The position numbers and the translations under genes are program-made. The notes beneath the pieces were generated by a model. The model saw only the letters and a program-made list of their open reading frames with translations. It did not search any database and had not been told where the DNA came from. This document shows, piece by piece, positions 26,295-36,467 of a DNA stretch of 64,000 nucleotides (within the stretch, counting starts at the first letter, position 1; the number at the start of each line of letters is the position of its first letter). This stretch comes from Roseiconus nitratireducens (GTDB lineage Bacteria; Planctomycetota; Planctomycetia; Pirellulales; Pirellulaceae), in NCBI RefSeq assembly GCF_008629675.1, contig NZ_VWOX01000018.1, positions 62,001-126,000 of the forward strand, in the 5' to 3' direction.

Positions 26295-28750
26295 GCCGCC
26301 GACCCCGCCGCGGCTGTCGCCCGTTGCGGTCCCGCCCGCCGCCGATAGAACCGGTTGCCCAGGATCTGTTCCAACAAAAACACGATCAACGCCAATAGCA
26401 TCACCGGTGACCACAGAGACACGCTTTGTCGTTCGCTGCCGGACGTCCAGTCCATGTCGGTCAACGTTTCGATTCGACGAACGCGTTCCGATCCAAACCA
26501 TTCGTCCAGCTGACTCGGGTCGATCGCTGCCGGATCCAAGCCGTCACGCGGCACATTGACGGTGAATCCCAGTCCCACGCGATCACCACGGATCCAGTGC
26601 ACGCCGCTGCGTTCGGGCCGGCCGATCACGATTCGCCGCTCGGAGGATGTGTCTTCAGAATCGGTTGCCGGGACGTCCACCGGGATCGGGGTGGAGACGT
26701 CCGGTGGAAACCATTGCAGGCGTCGGGGATCCTGCTCGGGCGTTGATTGTTCGATCACGATCGACACGGGGGTTCCAACGCGAAAGGTCCAGGTCTCCGT
26801 CCCGCGACGCGTCAGGTAATCGGTCAAGTCACGGACCAGCAAGAACGCCGGCCAGAACTCTTCGGCGCTGAACAATTCGTTCCAGGCTTGGGCGGGATCG
26901 GCCAGTTCCGGGATCGGCGTCGTCAACACCAGCAGGCGTCCACCCTCTCCGCCCTCGGCCGCACTTTCGATCAAGGCCGGGTGACCGGTTCCCGCGTAAC
27001 GCATCAGGACGCGATCGCCGTCGCGGGGTTGCGTCTGCCAATACTGGTCGATACGAAAATCCGGGAACGGAACGCCCTCGGGGATCGCAGCCAGGTTCTG
27101 CAGTGCCGGATGGGACGGGGAGGAGATCTCCAAAAAGGTTCCGGGTCGATTCACCCGCCAAGGCCTTTGGAAGATCGGAAACCCCGGTTCATCAACGCGG
27201 GTCGTTCCGAGCTGACGTCCGACGGTGACCAGCACCGAGCCGCCGCTTTGCAGGTACCGTTTCAGGGCAGGATCGCCCAGCGCCGCCGACGGCGGATCCA
27301 GCAGAATGACGCCGTCGTAATCCTGCAAACGTGACACGCCCAGATCGGCATAGCTGATGCGTTGCAGCCGAAACTGTGCCGTGGGGTCGTTCACTTCGGC
27401 GGGCGCTGAAATGGTCCGCGCAATCTCGTCCGCCTCTTCCGACTGATCGCCGACCAACAACACTTCATTGGGCGGGAGCACTTCGACGCTGAAATAACAA
27501 GCGTCGTCGATCGCCAAAGGGTCCTCGCCCACCAGGCGGATGGCGCCGTGGTGCAATCCGACTTCCAACGGCGGCAGCGTCATCTGCAGTTCGACATCGC
27601 GGCCCGGGGCCAAGGGAACACTCACTCGATCCACCGGCTGAGGCTCGGGACGCACCACGTCGCCGTTGCGAACGACCGGCAGGGAGGCATCACGCGGGTA
27701 CAGTACACACTCGGCCGTCGTCGAACGTGATTGCGGGGGCGCCGCCGAGGGTTGATCGCCACTCTCGTTATCCTCCGACGTCGTTTCCCGTAGGGAAACG
27801 GTGGCGGCGACCTTGATCGGGGCTTCCGGCGCGGGCGAATCATCGGAAAGCGTCGGCAGGCTGAGCGAACGGTTGGCACCCCGATAGGCATCCGCTTGCC
27901 AAATCGTCACCCCGATGCCGGCGTCCTGGATCAAGTCCGCCAGCGATTGGTCCGCAAAGGAATCCGAAAACGCCGACTCGGCCAACCCACTTAACAACAC
28001 CAATTGACGCGAATCGATTTGGCTGGTTTCCAACAGCCTGGCGGCGGCTTCGATCCGGGCGTCCAGCGGTTGCGCCATTTCCAGGGGACGCAAGTCGTTC
28101 ACTTTCGAAATGGCACCGCTGCGATCAAGCGCAAACGCCGCCGGAGTCGTCGAGCGGTCGATCACCGCGATGCGGCTTTCGGCCCCGGCCGAAGCGATCA
28201 ATTCCGTCGCGGCGCTACGCAGTTGTTGCAGGTGGTTTGTTTCCGACGTTTGCCAGGCCGACAACGGGCCGTTGTCGATCACGATCGTCAACGCCACCGG
28301 CCCCCTTTCATCGATGACCGGTTTGGTCCCACTGGCTAACGTGTAACCGGACCAGGTCAGTGCGACGGCCAACACCAAGCCGGCCATCGCCAGCAGGGAC
28401 CACACCAGGGACTTTTGCGCCGCGTGGCTGGCGGCCACGGAGGCGAGGCCCAACAGCGCGACGCCGGCCGCGGCGAGGATCCCGATGGTGGTCCAGGTCA
28501 ACGAAAGCGATCCCGCAATGGCGGGCTGGGCCAGGGCCACGGCGACGGCCGCCAGTGCCAGAATTCGGAGGGCCAACAACCACCACCGCCGAACGCGCAT
28601 CTTGCTGCGGTTGGTTTCCAACCGCTGGGTCAGCAATCGGACCGAGGGAAACAGAACTTGCCGCGGCTCCTTGCGCGCAATCAAATGCAACGCGATGGGA
28701 ATCCCGATCGCGGCCAGGGCAAAAAGTAGCGAGGCGTTCAGAAAAGTCAC
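26291..28750 (-). CDS. BatA-domain membrane protein
   Basis: 819 residues from GTG 28750, preceded by AGGTG six bases upstream. The N-terminus is the BatA (aerotolerance regulator) domain: FLNASLLFALAAIGIPIALHLI, then PRQVLFPSVRLL and a second helix. A degenerate VWA segment follows (VALTIVIDNGPLSAW), then a large outside region with an amidotransferase-like fold (YDGVILLDPPSAALGDPALK) and a last helix near residue 790. BatA proteins pair with MoxR ATPases and DUF58 proteins in envelope-linked complexes. Function in planctomycetes is not known. Confidence 0.88.
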   Translation of the reverse strand: MTFLNASLLFALAAIGIPIALHLIARKEPRQVLFPSVRLLTQRLETNRSKMRVRRWWLLALRILALAAVAVALAQPAIAGSLSLTWTTIGILAAAGVALLGLASVAASHAAQKSLVWSLLAMAGLVLAVALTWSGYTLASGTKPVIDERGPVALTIVIDNGPLSAWQTSETNHLQQLRSAATELIASAGAESRIAVIDRSTTPAAFALDRSGAISKVNDLRPLEMAQPLDARIEAAARLLETSQIDSRQLVLLSGLAESAFSDSFADQSLADLIQDAGIGVTIWQADAYRGANRSLSLPTLSDDSPAPEAPIKVAATVSLRETTSEDNESGDQPSAAPPQSRSTTAECVLYPRDASLPVVRNGDVVRPEPQPVDRVSVPLAPGRDVELQMTLPPLEVGLHHGAIRLVGEDPLAIDDACYFSVEVLPPNEVLLVGDQSEEADEIARTISAPAEVNDPTAQFRLQRISYADLGVSRLQDYDGVILLDPPSAALGDPALKRYLQSGGSVLVTVGRQLGTTRVDEPGFPIFQRPWRVNRPGTFLEISSPSHPALQNLAAIPEGVPFPDFRIDQYWQTQPRDGDRVLMRYAGTGHPALIESAAEGGEGGRLLVLTTPIPELADPAQAWNELFSAEEFWPAFLLVRDLTDYLTRRGTETWTFRVGTPVSIVIEQSTPEQDPRRLQWFPPDVSTPIPVDVPATDSEDTSSERRIVIGRPERSGVHWIRGDRVGLGFTVNVPRDGLDPAAIDPSQLDEWFGSERVRRIETLTDMDWTSGSERQSVSLWSPVMLLALIVFLLEQILGNRFYRRRAGPQRATAAAGSAA

Positions 28751-28810
28751 GGATCACCTGGTCGAGTCGTCCGGCGTCGTCGCTTCAACGAGAGACGGTT
28801 GCCGTGGCGT

Positions 28811-29728
28811 TCAAAACATGCTCTGTCGTTGCAACAGGTACTGAGTCAACGCCGCGTCGAATGGCATGCTGGTGTCAAGCGGTACGAAATCGATTTGCAG
28901 TTGGTTGCACCCGTCGCGATAGGCGTTTCGAAATTCGGCCAGTGTTCTCAGGTAGTCCTCGCGAAAGCCGGTGGCGTCGACCGAAACGGATTCGCCACTT
29001 TCGGCATCGGTGAACTGCACCGGCCCGTCGTAAGGGAATTCCACCTCGGCGGCGTCAAGCACGTGAAAGACGATCACGTCGTGGCCGGCATGCCGCAGTC
29101 GCGCCAGGGCCGAGATCGTTTCGTCGACTTGTTGCTGCCAGGTCTTTTCCGGGTCATCGCTGGGCCAAAGGTCGCTGAACAGGATGACCAGCGAATGCTG
29201 CTTGAGCATCGCGGCGACCTGTGTCAACGATGCCGGCAGGTCGGTCGATCCGGACGGCTTCAGGTTGGTCAGTTTGGCCAGCACGTCGCCGACATGCCCG
29301 CGTCGCGATCGCGCCGGCAACGCGGCGTGAACGGATTGATCAAACGTGATCAGGCCGACTGGATCCTGCTGCATGATCATCAGGTACGTCAACGCGGCGG
29401 CCAGGCAAGTTGCATATTCGAACTTGGTCATCGACTGGCTTTCGGTGAACCCCATCGACGAGGACAGGTCGATCACCAGGTAACCGATCAGATTCGTTTC
29501 CGCTTCGAACCGTTTGGTGTAGTACTTGTCGGTCTTCGCATACACCAGCCAATCGATCAGTTTCGGGTCGTCACCGCGGTTGTATCGTCGGTGCTCGCTG
29601 AACTGAACGGAAAAGCCGTGATAGGGGCTGTGGTGCAAGCCCTGCAGGAAGCCTCGCACGACCATGCGGGCACGCAGGTCCAGACGCTGGATCTGTTGCA
29701 GCGATTCGGGCGAGAGCGAGGCGGTCAT
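28811..29728 (-). CDS. DUF58 protein with VWA metal site
   Basis: 305 residues. It begins with the usual DUF58 segment (GFSVQFSEHRRYNRGDDPK, then IDWLVYAKTDKYYTKRFEAE) and has the VWA-like metal site VIDLSSSMGF. DUF58 proteins act with MoxR AAA+ ATPases, which are thought to remodel or load them. The start ATG overlaps the moxR stop (ATGA), and 60 bases separate its stop from the BatA gene. Confidence 0.93.
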   Translation of the reverse strand: MTASLSPESLQQIQRLDLRARMVVRGFLQGLHHSPYHGFSVQFSEHRRYNRGDDPKLIDWLVYAKTDKYYTKRFEAETNLIGYLVIDLSSSMGFTESQSMTKFEYATCLAAALTYLMIMQQDPVGLITFDQSVHAALPARSRRGHVGDVLAKLTNLKPSGSTDLPASLTQVAAMLKQHSLVILFSDLWPSDDPEKTWQQQVDETISALARLRHAGHDVIVFHVLDAAEVEFPYDGPVQFTDAESGESVSVDATGFREDYLRTLAEFRNAYRDGCNQLQIDFVPLDTSMPFDAALTQYLLQRQSMF

Positions 29729-30843
29729 TTGGCCAACTTTTCCGGCTGCGGCGGTTTGATGTCCTCGAGCAGGCGATTGATCAACGCGTCGCTATCCATG
29801 CTTTCGGCTTGGGCCTGAAAGTTGGTGCCGATCCGGTGCCGCAGCACCGGCAGGGCGATCCGCCGGACGTCTTTGGCATCGACGCTGAATCGGCCCTGCA
29901 TGGCGGCGATCGCCTTGGCACCGGCGATCAGGTTTTGTCCCGCCCGCGGTCCGGCACCAAAGTCCACCAACTGGCGAATGTAATCCGGAGCGGTTTCGTC
30001 ACCCGGACGCGTCGCGCGGACCAGGCGGGTGACGTATTTGATGACAAACGGATTGACCGCCACGCTGCCGACCAACTGTTGCACGTTCAGGATCGCGCGG
30101 CTGGACAGCACCTTGTTGACCGCTGCCGACTCGCCGCGCGTGGTGGTCGTCAGAATCTGTTCTTCCTCATCGACCGAGGGGTAATCCAACTTGATGTTGA
30201 ACATGAACCGGTCCAGCTGCGCTTCGGGCAGCGGGTACGTGCCCTCCTGCTCGATCGGGTTCTGGGTGGCGATGGCGAAGAACGGCTTGGGCAGGGCGTA
30301 CGTTTCGCGGCCCACCGTGACCTGCCGTTCCTGCATGGCTTCCAGCAACGCGGCCTGAGTTTTGGGCGGCGTCCGGTTGATTTCGTCGGCCAGCAAGACG
30401 TTTGCGAAAATCGGGCCTTCGACAAATCGGAAACTGCGGCGTCCCGATTCGTCTTCCTCCAGCACCTGCGTGCCGGTGATGTCCGACGGCATCAGGTCGG
30501 GCGTGAATTGAATCCGCTTGAAGGAAACGTCCAAGATGCTGGCCAGGGTGCTGACGATCAACGTCTTGGCCAACCCGGGAACGCCTTCCAGCAGGCAATG
30601 GCCGCGCGTGTAAATCGCCGCAAGCAGTTGCTCGATGGTTTCGCCTTGTCCGACGATGACCTTACCCAGCTCCGATCGGATCGTTGCCTGGTGTCCGGAG
30701 AATTCGCGCAACACGTCCCCCAAGTTCTTGCCCGGCTGGGCCTCGGACGACCCCGCCGGCAGCGATGCGGACGTCCTGGGGGCGGGCGGTTTCGCTTCGG
30801 ATCGCTTGTCGCCGGGTGGTGGTGGAGGCGTCGGTTCGCTCAC
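29725..30843 (-). CDS. MoxR-family AAA+ ATPase
   Basis: About 372 residues. GTG 30843 or TTG 30849 is the start; neither has a clear ribosome binding site. After a Pro-rich N-terminus the AAA+ core has Walker A GVPGLAKT, Walker B LLADEINRTPPKTQ, sensor 1 in FFAIATQNPIEQEGTYPLPEAQ and the arginine-finger region DRFMF. MoxR ATPases act as chaperones for VWA-domain partners; here the next three genes encode such proteins. First gene of the operon, divergent from the DUF4159 gene. Confidence 0.94.
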   Translation of the reverse strand: MSEPTPPPPPGDKRSEAKPPAPRTSASLPAGSSEAQPGKNLGDVLREFSGHQATIRSELGKVIVGQGETIEQLLAAIYTRGHCLLEGVPGLAKTLIVSTLASILDVSFKRIQFTPDLMPSDITGTQVLEEDESGRRSFRFVEGPIFANVLLADEINRTPPKTQAALLEAMQERQVTVGRETYALPKPFFAIATQNPIEQEGTYPLPEAQLDRFMFNIKLDYPSVDEEEQILTTTTRGESAAVNKVLSSRAILNVQQLVGSVAVNPFVIKYVTRLVRATRPGDETAPDYIRQLVDFGAGPRAGQNLIAGAKAIAAMQGRFSVDAKDVRRIALPVLRHRIGTNFQAQAESMDSDALINRLLEDIKPPQPEKLAK

Positions 30844-30990
30844 AGTCAATTGTCGCCGGTTGCTGAAGGAGTGTGGTATGGTGACGATGGAATGATTGCC
30901 GGCGCGGCGGTGGTCTGATTGGGACCGATCCGACGGCGGTTACAAACAGTGTACGTTCGCGCCGCGCGTTTCTGGAAAGGGGGATCCCCA

Positions 30991-33315
30991 TTGTTTCGCT
31001 TCACCGCACCGCTTTTGCTGCTCTTGACCTTTGCGGTCTGCCACGCCCCGATGGCCCGGGCCGACGTCGATGCCGCGGCGGTCAATCGTGCGATCGAACG
31101 CGGGATTACCTATCTTCGCAAAGCGCAAAATGATCGCGGCGGTTGGGACGAGTACGCAGGACAGTCGTGCGGGCTGTCGTCACTCTGCACGCTGGCGTTG
31201 CTCAACGCAGGAGTTTCTCGCGACGATCCGGCCATCACCCAGGCGATGAAGTATCTGCGCGCGACCATCGCCGACGAAACCTATTCGGTGTCGCTGCAGA
31301 CGTTGGTTTTCTGCCAGGTCGGTGCCGCGGCCGACATGCCCAGGATCAAGAACAATGTTTCCTGGCTGACCCGCTCGCAAATCGACTCCGGCGGCAATTC
31401 GGGGGCGTGGACCTATGGTGGCAAGCGATCCGGTGGTGGTGATCCGTCCAACACCCAATTCGCCCTGCTGGCGTTGGGTGCCGCCCAGGATCGCGGTGTG
31501 GACGTGGATCCCCAAGTCTTTGCCCGCTCCATTCAGTACTGGGAAAAACGTCAAACGCAAAGCGGAGGCTGGGGGTACGGGACCAGTCAGCCGACCGGCA
31601 GCATGACCTGCGCCGGCGTCGCGTCGTTGATCATCGCCAACGGCCGGTTGGGGAATTCCAGTTCCTCTATTGAAAACGGCCAGATCCAGTGTTGCGGCTC
31701 GGATGACACCGCCGAGGACCCGATCCAGAAAGGGCTGGAATGGTTGGGCGACCGATTCTCCGTCGATGCCAATCCCGGCGGACACTCGGGGACCTATTTC
31801 TACTATCTGTACGCGATCGAACGCACCGGACGGCTATCCGGGCGACGCTTCTTCGGCGGTTACGATTGGTATCGCGAAGGCGCCGACAAGTTGATCGCGC
31901 TGCAGGACGATTTCCAGGGGTACTGGTCCGGCGGTGATTGGGAAGGGCCGACCATCGCCACCTCGTTTGCCTTGTTGTTCCTCTCGAAGGGAAAACGCCA
32001 AGTCGTGATCGGCCAATTGGAACGGCGGACGCCAGATCGATCGGAATGGCAACCCCATCCGGATTCGTTGCGCCAACTGGTGCGGCACGTTGAACGTGCC
32101 TGGGGCCGTGACTTGACTTGGCAAACCGTGCAAAGCGAAAGTGCCTCCGTGGCCGATCTGCTGCAAACACCAGTGCTGGTCATCAGCGGCAAGCAGGCGT
32201 TGCAGATCGATGGGCCGCGGAGTGATCTGTTGAAAGACTACATCGACCAGGGCGGAACCATCCTGTTTGATTCCAGCGGCGACAACGGTTGTGGGAACCC
32301 GGCGGAATTTCAAGCCACGGTCAAACAATTGTGTGCCCGTTGGTATCCCGGTTCACCTTTGGAACGGTTGCCGACCTCGCATCCGATTTGGAGCGCCGAA
32401 CGGACAGTGGACATTGACGCCATGCCAAACGGATTTTGGGTGTACGGCGTGCAGGCCTGCTGCCGAACGGCCGTTTTCTATGTGCCGCAAAGTTTGACCT
32501 GCCGTTGGGAACTGGGCGACGTGCTGTATGAGCGTGGTCCCGCCGACGATCCGGTGCGACGCCAAATCGACCATTCGATCCGCTTGGGGCAGAACCTGGT
32601 GGCCTACGCGACCGGCAGGGAATTGAAAGACAAATTGGACAACCCGATCGTGTTGCGTGCCGATTCACTCCCCACCGCCCAGCGCGGTACCACGCGGATC
32701 GCCCGGTTGGATGTCGGCGCGGGCGGCGAAGACGCGCGACGCGCGCTGCCGAACGTTTCGACGTTGATCCGCGACCAGGCCCAGATTCCCGTTTCGGTCC
32801 CAGAAGATTCCGTCGGCTTCACCGATGCTGACTTGGCCGAAGTCACGGTGTTGTGGATTCACGGACGTCGTGAGTTTGAACTGAGCAGCGAACAACGCGA
32901 AGTGCTGAAGAATTTTCTGGACCGTGACGGCGTGATCTTGGGGACCGCGATCTGTGGCAACGAAGCGTTCGCCGCCTCATTCCGTCGCGAGATCGCCGGC
33001 TTGTTGGGCGGCGAGGCAATGCGGCCGATGCCCGCCGACCATCCGATGCTGACTGACCAGTACTTTGGATACAACCTCCGTTCGGTCACCATCCGGCGGC
33101 CCAGTCGCGGCGGGCAAGGTCAGTCGATTCGCCGCCAGACCGGTCCGCCGTTGCTGGAGTATGCCGAAGTGGGCGGCATCGTCGGCGTGGTGTTTTCGCC
33201 GTTGGACTTGAGCTGCGCGTTGGAGAGTCTGAATTCGGTGCAGTGTCCCGGATATGCCACCGAAGATGCGGCCAAGATCGTCACCAACGTCGTCCAAATG
33301 GCGCTTTATCAGTAG
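30991..33315 (+). CDS. Alpha-toroid and DUF4159 domain exported protein
   Basis: About 774 residues. I prefer the TTG at 30991: GGAAAGGGGG lies eight bases upstream and a signal peptide (FRFTAPLLLLLTFAV to ARA) follows at once; the frame is open back to 30919. Residues 25-370 are repeated helices with QNDRGGWDEY, SGGWGYG and similar motifs, as in squalene cyclase and prenyltransferase alpha-toroids. The C-terminal half has two related DUF4159/amidotransferase-like modules (TPVLVISGKQALQIDG... and VTVLWIHGRREFELS...). Divergent from moxR with a shared upstream region of about 140 bases, so probably coregulated with that cluster. Confidence 0.82.
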   Translation: MFRFTAPLLLLLTFAVCHAPMARADVDAAAVNRAIERGITYLRKAQNDRGGWDEYAGQSCGLSSLCTLALLNAGVSRDDPAITQAMKYLRATIADETYSVSLQTLVFCQVGAAADMPRIKNNVSWLTRSQIDSGGNSGAWTYGGKRSGGGDPSNTQFALLALGAAQDRGVDVDPQVFARSIQYWEKRQTQSGGWGYGTSQPTGSMTCAGVASLIIANGRLGNSSSSIENGQIQCCGSDDTAEDPIQKGLEWLGDRFSVDANPGGHSGTYFYYLYAIERTGRLSGRRFFGGYDWYREGADKLIALQDDFQGYWSGGDWEGPTIATSFALLFLSKGKRQVVIGQLERRTPDRSEWQPHPDSLRQLVRHVERAWGRDLTWQTVQSESASVADLLQTPVLVISGKQALQIDGPRSDLLKDYIDQGGTILFDSSGDNGCGNPAEFQATVKQLCARWYPGSPLERLPTSHPIWSAERTVDIDAMPNGFWVYGVQACCRTAVFYVPQSLTCRWELGDVLYERGPADDPVRRQIDHSIRLGQNLVAYATGRELKDKLDNPIVLRADSLPTAQRGTTRIARLDVGAGGEDARRALPNVSTLIRDQAQIPVSVPEDSVGFTDADLAEVTVLWIHGRREFELSSEQREVLKNFLDRDGVILGTAICGNEAFAASFRREIAGLLGGEAMRPMPADHPMLTDQYFGYNLRSVTIRRPSRGGQGQSIRRQTGPPLLEYAEVGGIVGVVFSPLDLSCALESLNSVQCPGYATEDAAKIVTNVVQMALYQ

Positions 33316-33526
33316 CGTCCCCGCGTCGCCCTCGCTCGGGCGGCGCCCGCCGCAGCGGAGTCTGGGCCGGAGGCCCCGCCGCAACTCCCGCATTGTCCCG
33401 GCGGTGTTCCGCGGTGTTCCGCAGTGGTCGCCCGCTGTCGCCGGACCGCTCGTGCCATTCCAGGCGTCGCTTGCTATATTCCCGCTCCGCAATCAACCAC
33501 CACGAGTCTCGCCAACCCGCATCGAC

Positions 33527-35038
33527 ATGGCCAAAGCCCCCAAAAACGCGATTTCCCCGACGCGCGCCGAAGATTATCCGGAGTGGTACCAGCAAGTGAT
33601 TCGTGCCGCGGATCTGGCGGAGAATTCGCCGGTCCGGGGTTGCATGGTGATCAAACCGTGGGGCTACCAGTTGTGGGAGAACATGCAGCGGGCGCTGGAC
33701 GACATGTTCAAGGCAACCGGTCACCAGAACGCGTACTTTCCGCTGTTCATTCCGATGAGCTTTCTGGAGAAGGAAGCGGAGCACGTGGAAGGGTTTGCCA
33801 AGGAATGCGCTGTCGTCACCCACCACCGTTTGGAACCCGATCCCGAGGGCGGATTGCGGCCGGCCGGTGAACTGGAAGAACCGCTGATCGTGCGGCCGAC
33901 CAGTGAAACGATCATCGGAGCCACCTATGCCAAGTGGGTGCAAAGCTATCGGGATTTGCCGATCCTGATCAATCAGTGGGCCAACGTGGTCCGTTGGGAG
34001 ATGCGGACGCGGATGTTCCTACGGACCGCGGAATTCCTGTGGCAGGAAGGCCACACCGTGCACGCCACCGAAGCCGAGGCGATCGAAGAAACGGAAAAGA
34101 TGATCGATGTCTACGCGGACTTCGCGCGGAACTGGATGGCCATGCCGGTCACCATCGGCGCCAAGACGCCCGGAGAGCGATTCCCCGGAGCCGTCGAAAC
34201 CCTCTCGATCGAAGCCATGATGCAGGACCGCAAAGCACTGCAGGCCGGGACCAGCCATTTCCTGGGGCAGAATTTTTCCAAGGCTCAGGAGATCGTGTTC
34301 CAGTCCGAAAGCGGGTCTCGCGAATACGCTTGGACCACCTCCTGGGGTGTCTCCACGCGATTGGTCGGAGCCCTGATCATGACGCACAGCGACGACGACG
34401 GTTTTGTCGTCCCGCCCCGGTTGGCCCCGATCCACATCGTGATCCTGCCCATCTACAAAGAGGAATCGCGGTCCGCGGTATTGGAATACATCGATTCGCT
34501 GGCCACGGCCCTCCGCGATCAGTCCTTCCATGGGGCACCGATTCGGGTCGAAGTGGACGATCGTGACATGCGTGGCGGTGAAAAGAAATGGCACCACGTC
34601 AAGCGTGGCGTTCCCATCCGGTTGGAGGTTGGGCCCAAGGACATGGAGAAGGATTCCGTGTTCCTGGCGCGGCGGGATCTAGGCAAGAGTGTGCCGATGC
34701 CGCGGCAAGAGTTGATTGCAAATGTGGTCGAATTGTTGGACGAGATCCAACAATCCCTGTACGACAAAGCCGACCAGTTGCGTCGCGACAACACCGTCAC
34801 GATCACCAATGAAAAGGATTTCCGCGACTACTTCACCCCGCAGGATCCGGAATCGCCGGAAATCCATGGCGGATTTGCCTGGTGCCACTTCGCCGACGAA
34901 GAAAGCCTGCAGCCGTTGCTGAAGGAATTGAAGGTCACGATCCGTTGCATTCCCCGGGAGGCCAACGACGCGTCGGGGACCTGCTTCGCGACCGGAAAGC
35001 CCGCCGCCAAACAGGCGATCTTTGCCAAAGCCTACTGA
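33527..35038 (+). CDS. proS: Prolyl-tRNA synthetase, archaeal/eukaryotic type
   Basis: 503 residues from ATG 33527. The lack of the editing insertion between class II motifs 2 and 3 and the C-terminal ending in Tyr mark the archaeal/eukaryotic-like type. Motif 2 is around VVRWEMRTRMFLRTAEFLW, the proline site includes RPTSETIIG, and motif 3 is in TTSWGVSTRLVGALIM. The C-terminal domain has the Cys-containing stretch VTIRCIPREANDASGTCF. It charges tRNA-Pro. Upstream frame openness back to 33254 is not part of the protein. Confidence 0.95.
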   Translation: MAKAPKNAISPTRAEDYPEWYQQVIRAADLAENSPVRGCMVIKPWGYQLWENMQRALDDMFKATGHQNAYFPLFIPMSFLEKEAEHVEGFAKECAVVTHHRLEPDPEGGLRPAGELEEPLIVRPTSETIIGATYAKWVQSYRDLPILINQWANVVRWEMRTRMFLRTAEFLWQEGHTVHATEAEAIEETEKMIDVYADFARNWMAMPVTIGAKTPGERFPGAVETLSIEAMMQDRKALQAGTSHFLGQNFSKAQEIVFQSESGSREYAWTTSWGVSTRLVGALIMTHSDDDGFVVPPRLAPIHIVILPIYKEESRSAVLEYIDSLATALRDQSFHGAPIRVEVDDRDMRGGEKKWHHVKRGVPIRLEVGPKDMEKDSVFLARRDLGKSVPMPRQELIANVVELLDEIQQSLYDKADQLRRDNTVTITNEKDFRDYFTPQDPESPEIHGGFAWCHFADEESLQPLLKELKVTIRCIPREANDASGTCFATGKPAAKQAIFAKAY

Positions 35039-35070
35039 TCCGGCTGGGCAAAAGCTCCACGCGCGACGGG

Positions 35071-35343
35071 CCCTTGTTCCAAGGCTCCCGCCTTGGAACA
35101 AACTGCTGTGCAGGCTCTGCCTGCCAGCTCCCGCAGGCCCGGAACGCGATTGGCGGCAAGTGTCCCCGGTGGTTCGAGCGTTTCGCTGGGAAAGGCCGGC
35201 AGAGCCGGTGGGACCGTGCGTTCCCGGGCGGGAGCCCGGGAACGAGCGGAACACGCGCGGGACCCTGCATTGATTCCCCCTGGTGCCCTTGTTCCAAGGC
35301 TCCCGCCTTGGAACAAACTGCCTTGCAGGCTCCGCCTGCGAGT
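35071..35343 (-). repeat. Family A-like repeats in reverse orientation
   Basis: Two copies of a CTTGTTCCAAGGC...GCCTTGGAACAA hairpin (35073-35102 and 35288-35317), each followed by a CAGGCT...GCCTG hairpin, flank a CGTTCCCGGG... hairpin at 35219-35244. The parts match family A but run in the opposite direction and are spaced wider. Together they take up most of the 520-base gap after proS; the remainder shows nothing. Confidence 0.75.
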
Positions 35344-35558
35344 TTTGACCGGTGCAACCGAGGTTTTCAGCGGAAACGCAATCAAGCACCCTGTCAATCA
35401 CGAACCGCAAGGTACACCGTTGAACCGGTGATCATCCAAAACGGGGTTGCCAATCGGCTCACTGAACCGTTAACACCGCAACGATCCACACGCCCTGCGC
35501 GGGCGTGCCCGCCCGGGTCGTGCTTGTGTACCCGCCCTGATTGCGCTTTCTGCGATTC

Positions 35559-36464
35559 ATGTTTCACGCCAAACGTTTCCCGATCTCGATCATCTGCGCG
35601 ACGTCCTGGTGGATTGTCGTCGCGTTGACCGGTTGCGGAACCACGCGTGAGCACCAGGCCACCGAGCAGCTGGTGGTCAGTGAAGCGGTCGACCGGAACA
35701 TTCAGGACCTGGATTTTCGGCCGCTGTCGGGCCGCAAGGTGTACTTGGATACGAGCTACATGAGGAACGTGAAGGGCCCCACGTTCGTCAACGCGGAGTA
35801 CGTGATCAGTGGATTGCGTCAACAGATTCTTGCGGCCGGTTGTTTGATCCAGGATTCTTCGAACGATGCCGAAATCATCATCGAAGGCCGGATCGGCACC
35901 TTGGGTTCGGACGATCATCAGGTGACGTTCGGTTTGCCGGAGAACAATGCTGTCAGCAATGCGGCCAGTTTGATTCCTAACGCACCAACGTTGCCCTCGA
36001 TTCCGGAAATCGCCTTCGCCCGGCGGGAATCGCGCGAGGCCGCCTCGAAGATTGCCGCCTTCGCCTACGACCGTGAAACCCGAAGACCCATCTGGCAATC
36101 TGGCGTGCGGCATTCGGTGGCCACGGCCAAGAACACCTGGGTCCTGGGCGTCGGCCCGTTCCAGGGCGGTTCGATTCGGGAAAAAACGAAGCTGGCCGGT
36201 AGCCGGTTCCAATTTGGACGCCGCAGCGCCAACAGCTCGCCGGCCCGACCTTACGAGCGGCCCGCCGTCGACTACACCGCGGAAACGCGGTTCAACCAGG
36301 GCTGGCCGGATTTCAGCGGCGTCGGTCACGGCCCCGACATGCTGGCTTCCAGTGAAGATCAGCAAGAGGGTCAGGATTCGCAGTCGGCGGATGAATCGAA
36401 AGCCTCCCAGGCCGAAACGGAAGTTGCTGAAGCACCCGCCGAGGATGCTTCCAAGACGCGCTAA
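35559..36464 (+). CDS. Putative lipoprotein (DUF6655-like)
   Basis: About 301 residues from ATG 35559 (TTG 35541 also possible). A signal peptide ends in a lipobox VALTGCG. The body is a single domain with DTSYMRNVKGPTFVNAEYV and GRIGTLGSDDHQVTFGLPEN, which I associate, without certainty, with the DUF6655 family of planctomycete outer-membrane-type proteins. The C-terminal 45 residues are acidic and low in complexity. No enzymatic motif is visible. Confidence 0.65.
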   Translation: MFHAKRFPISIICATSWWIVVALTGCGTTREHQATEQLVVSEAVDRNIQDLDFRPLSGRKVYLDTSYMRNVKGPTFVNAEYVISGLRQQILAAGCLIQDSSNDAEIIIEGRIGTLGSDDHQVTFGLPENNAVSNAASLIPNAPTLPSIPEIAFARRESREAASKIAAFAYDRETRRPIWQSGVRHSVATAKNTWVLGVGPFQGGSIREKTKLAGSRFQFGRRSANSSPARPYERPAVDYTAETRFNQGWPDFSGVGHGPDMLASSEDQQEGQDSQSADESKASQAETEVAEAPAEDASKTR

Positions 36465-36467
36465 CCG

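Noticed and set aside
23967-30843. The MoxR/VWA cluster as an antiviral system
   Set aside because: DUF58 and BatA partners are typical of widespread housekeeping clusters, and no nuclease, transposon or other defence gene is adjacent.
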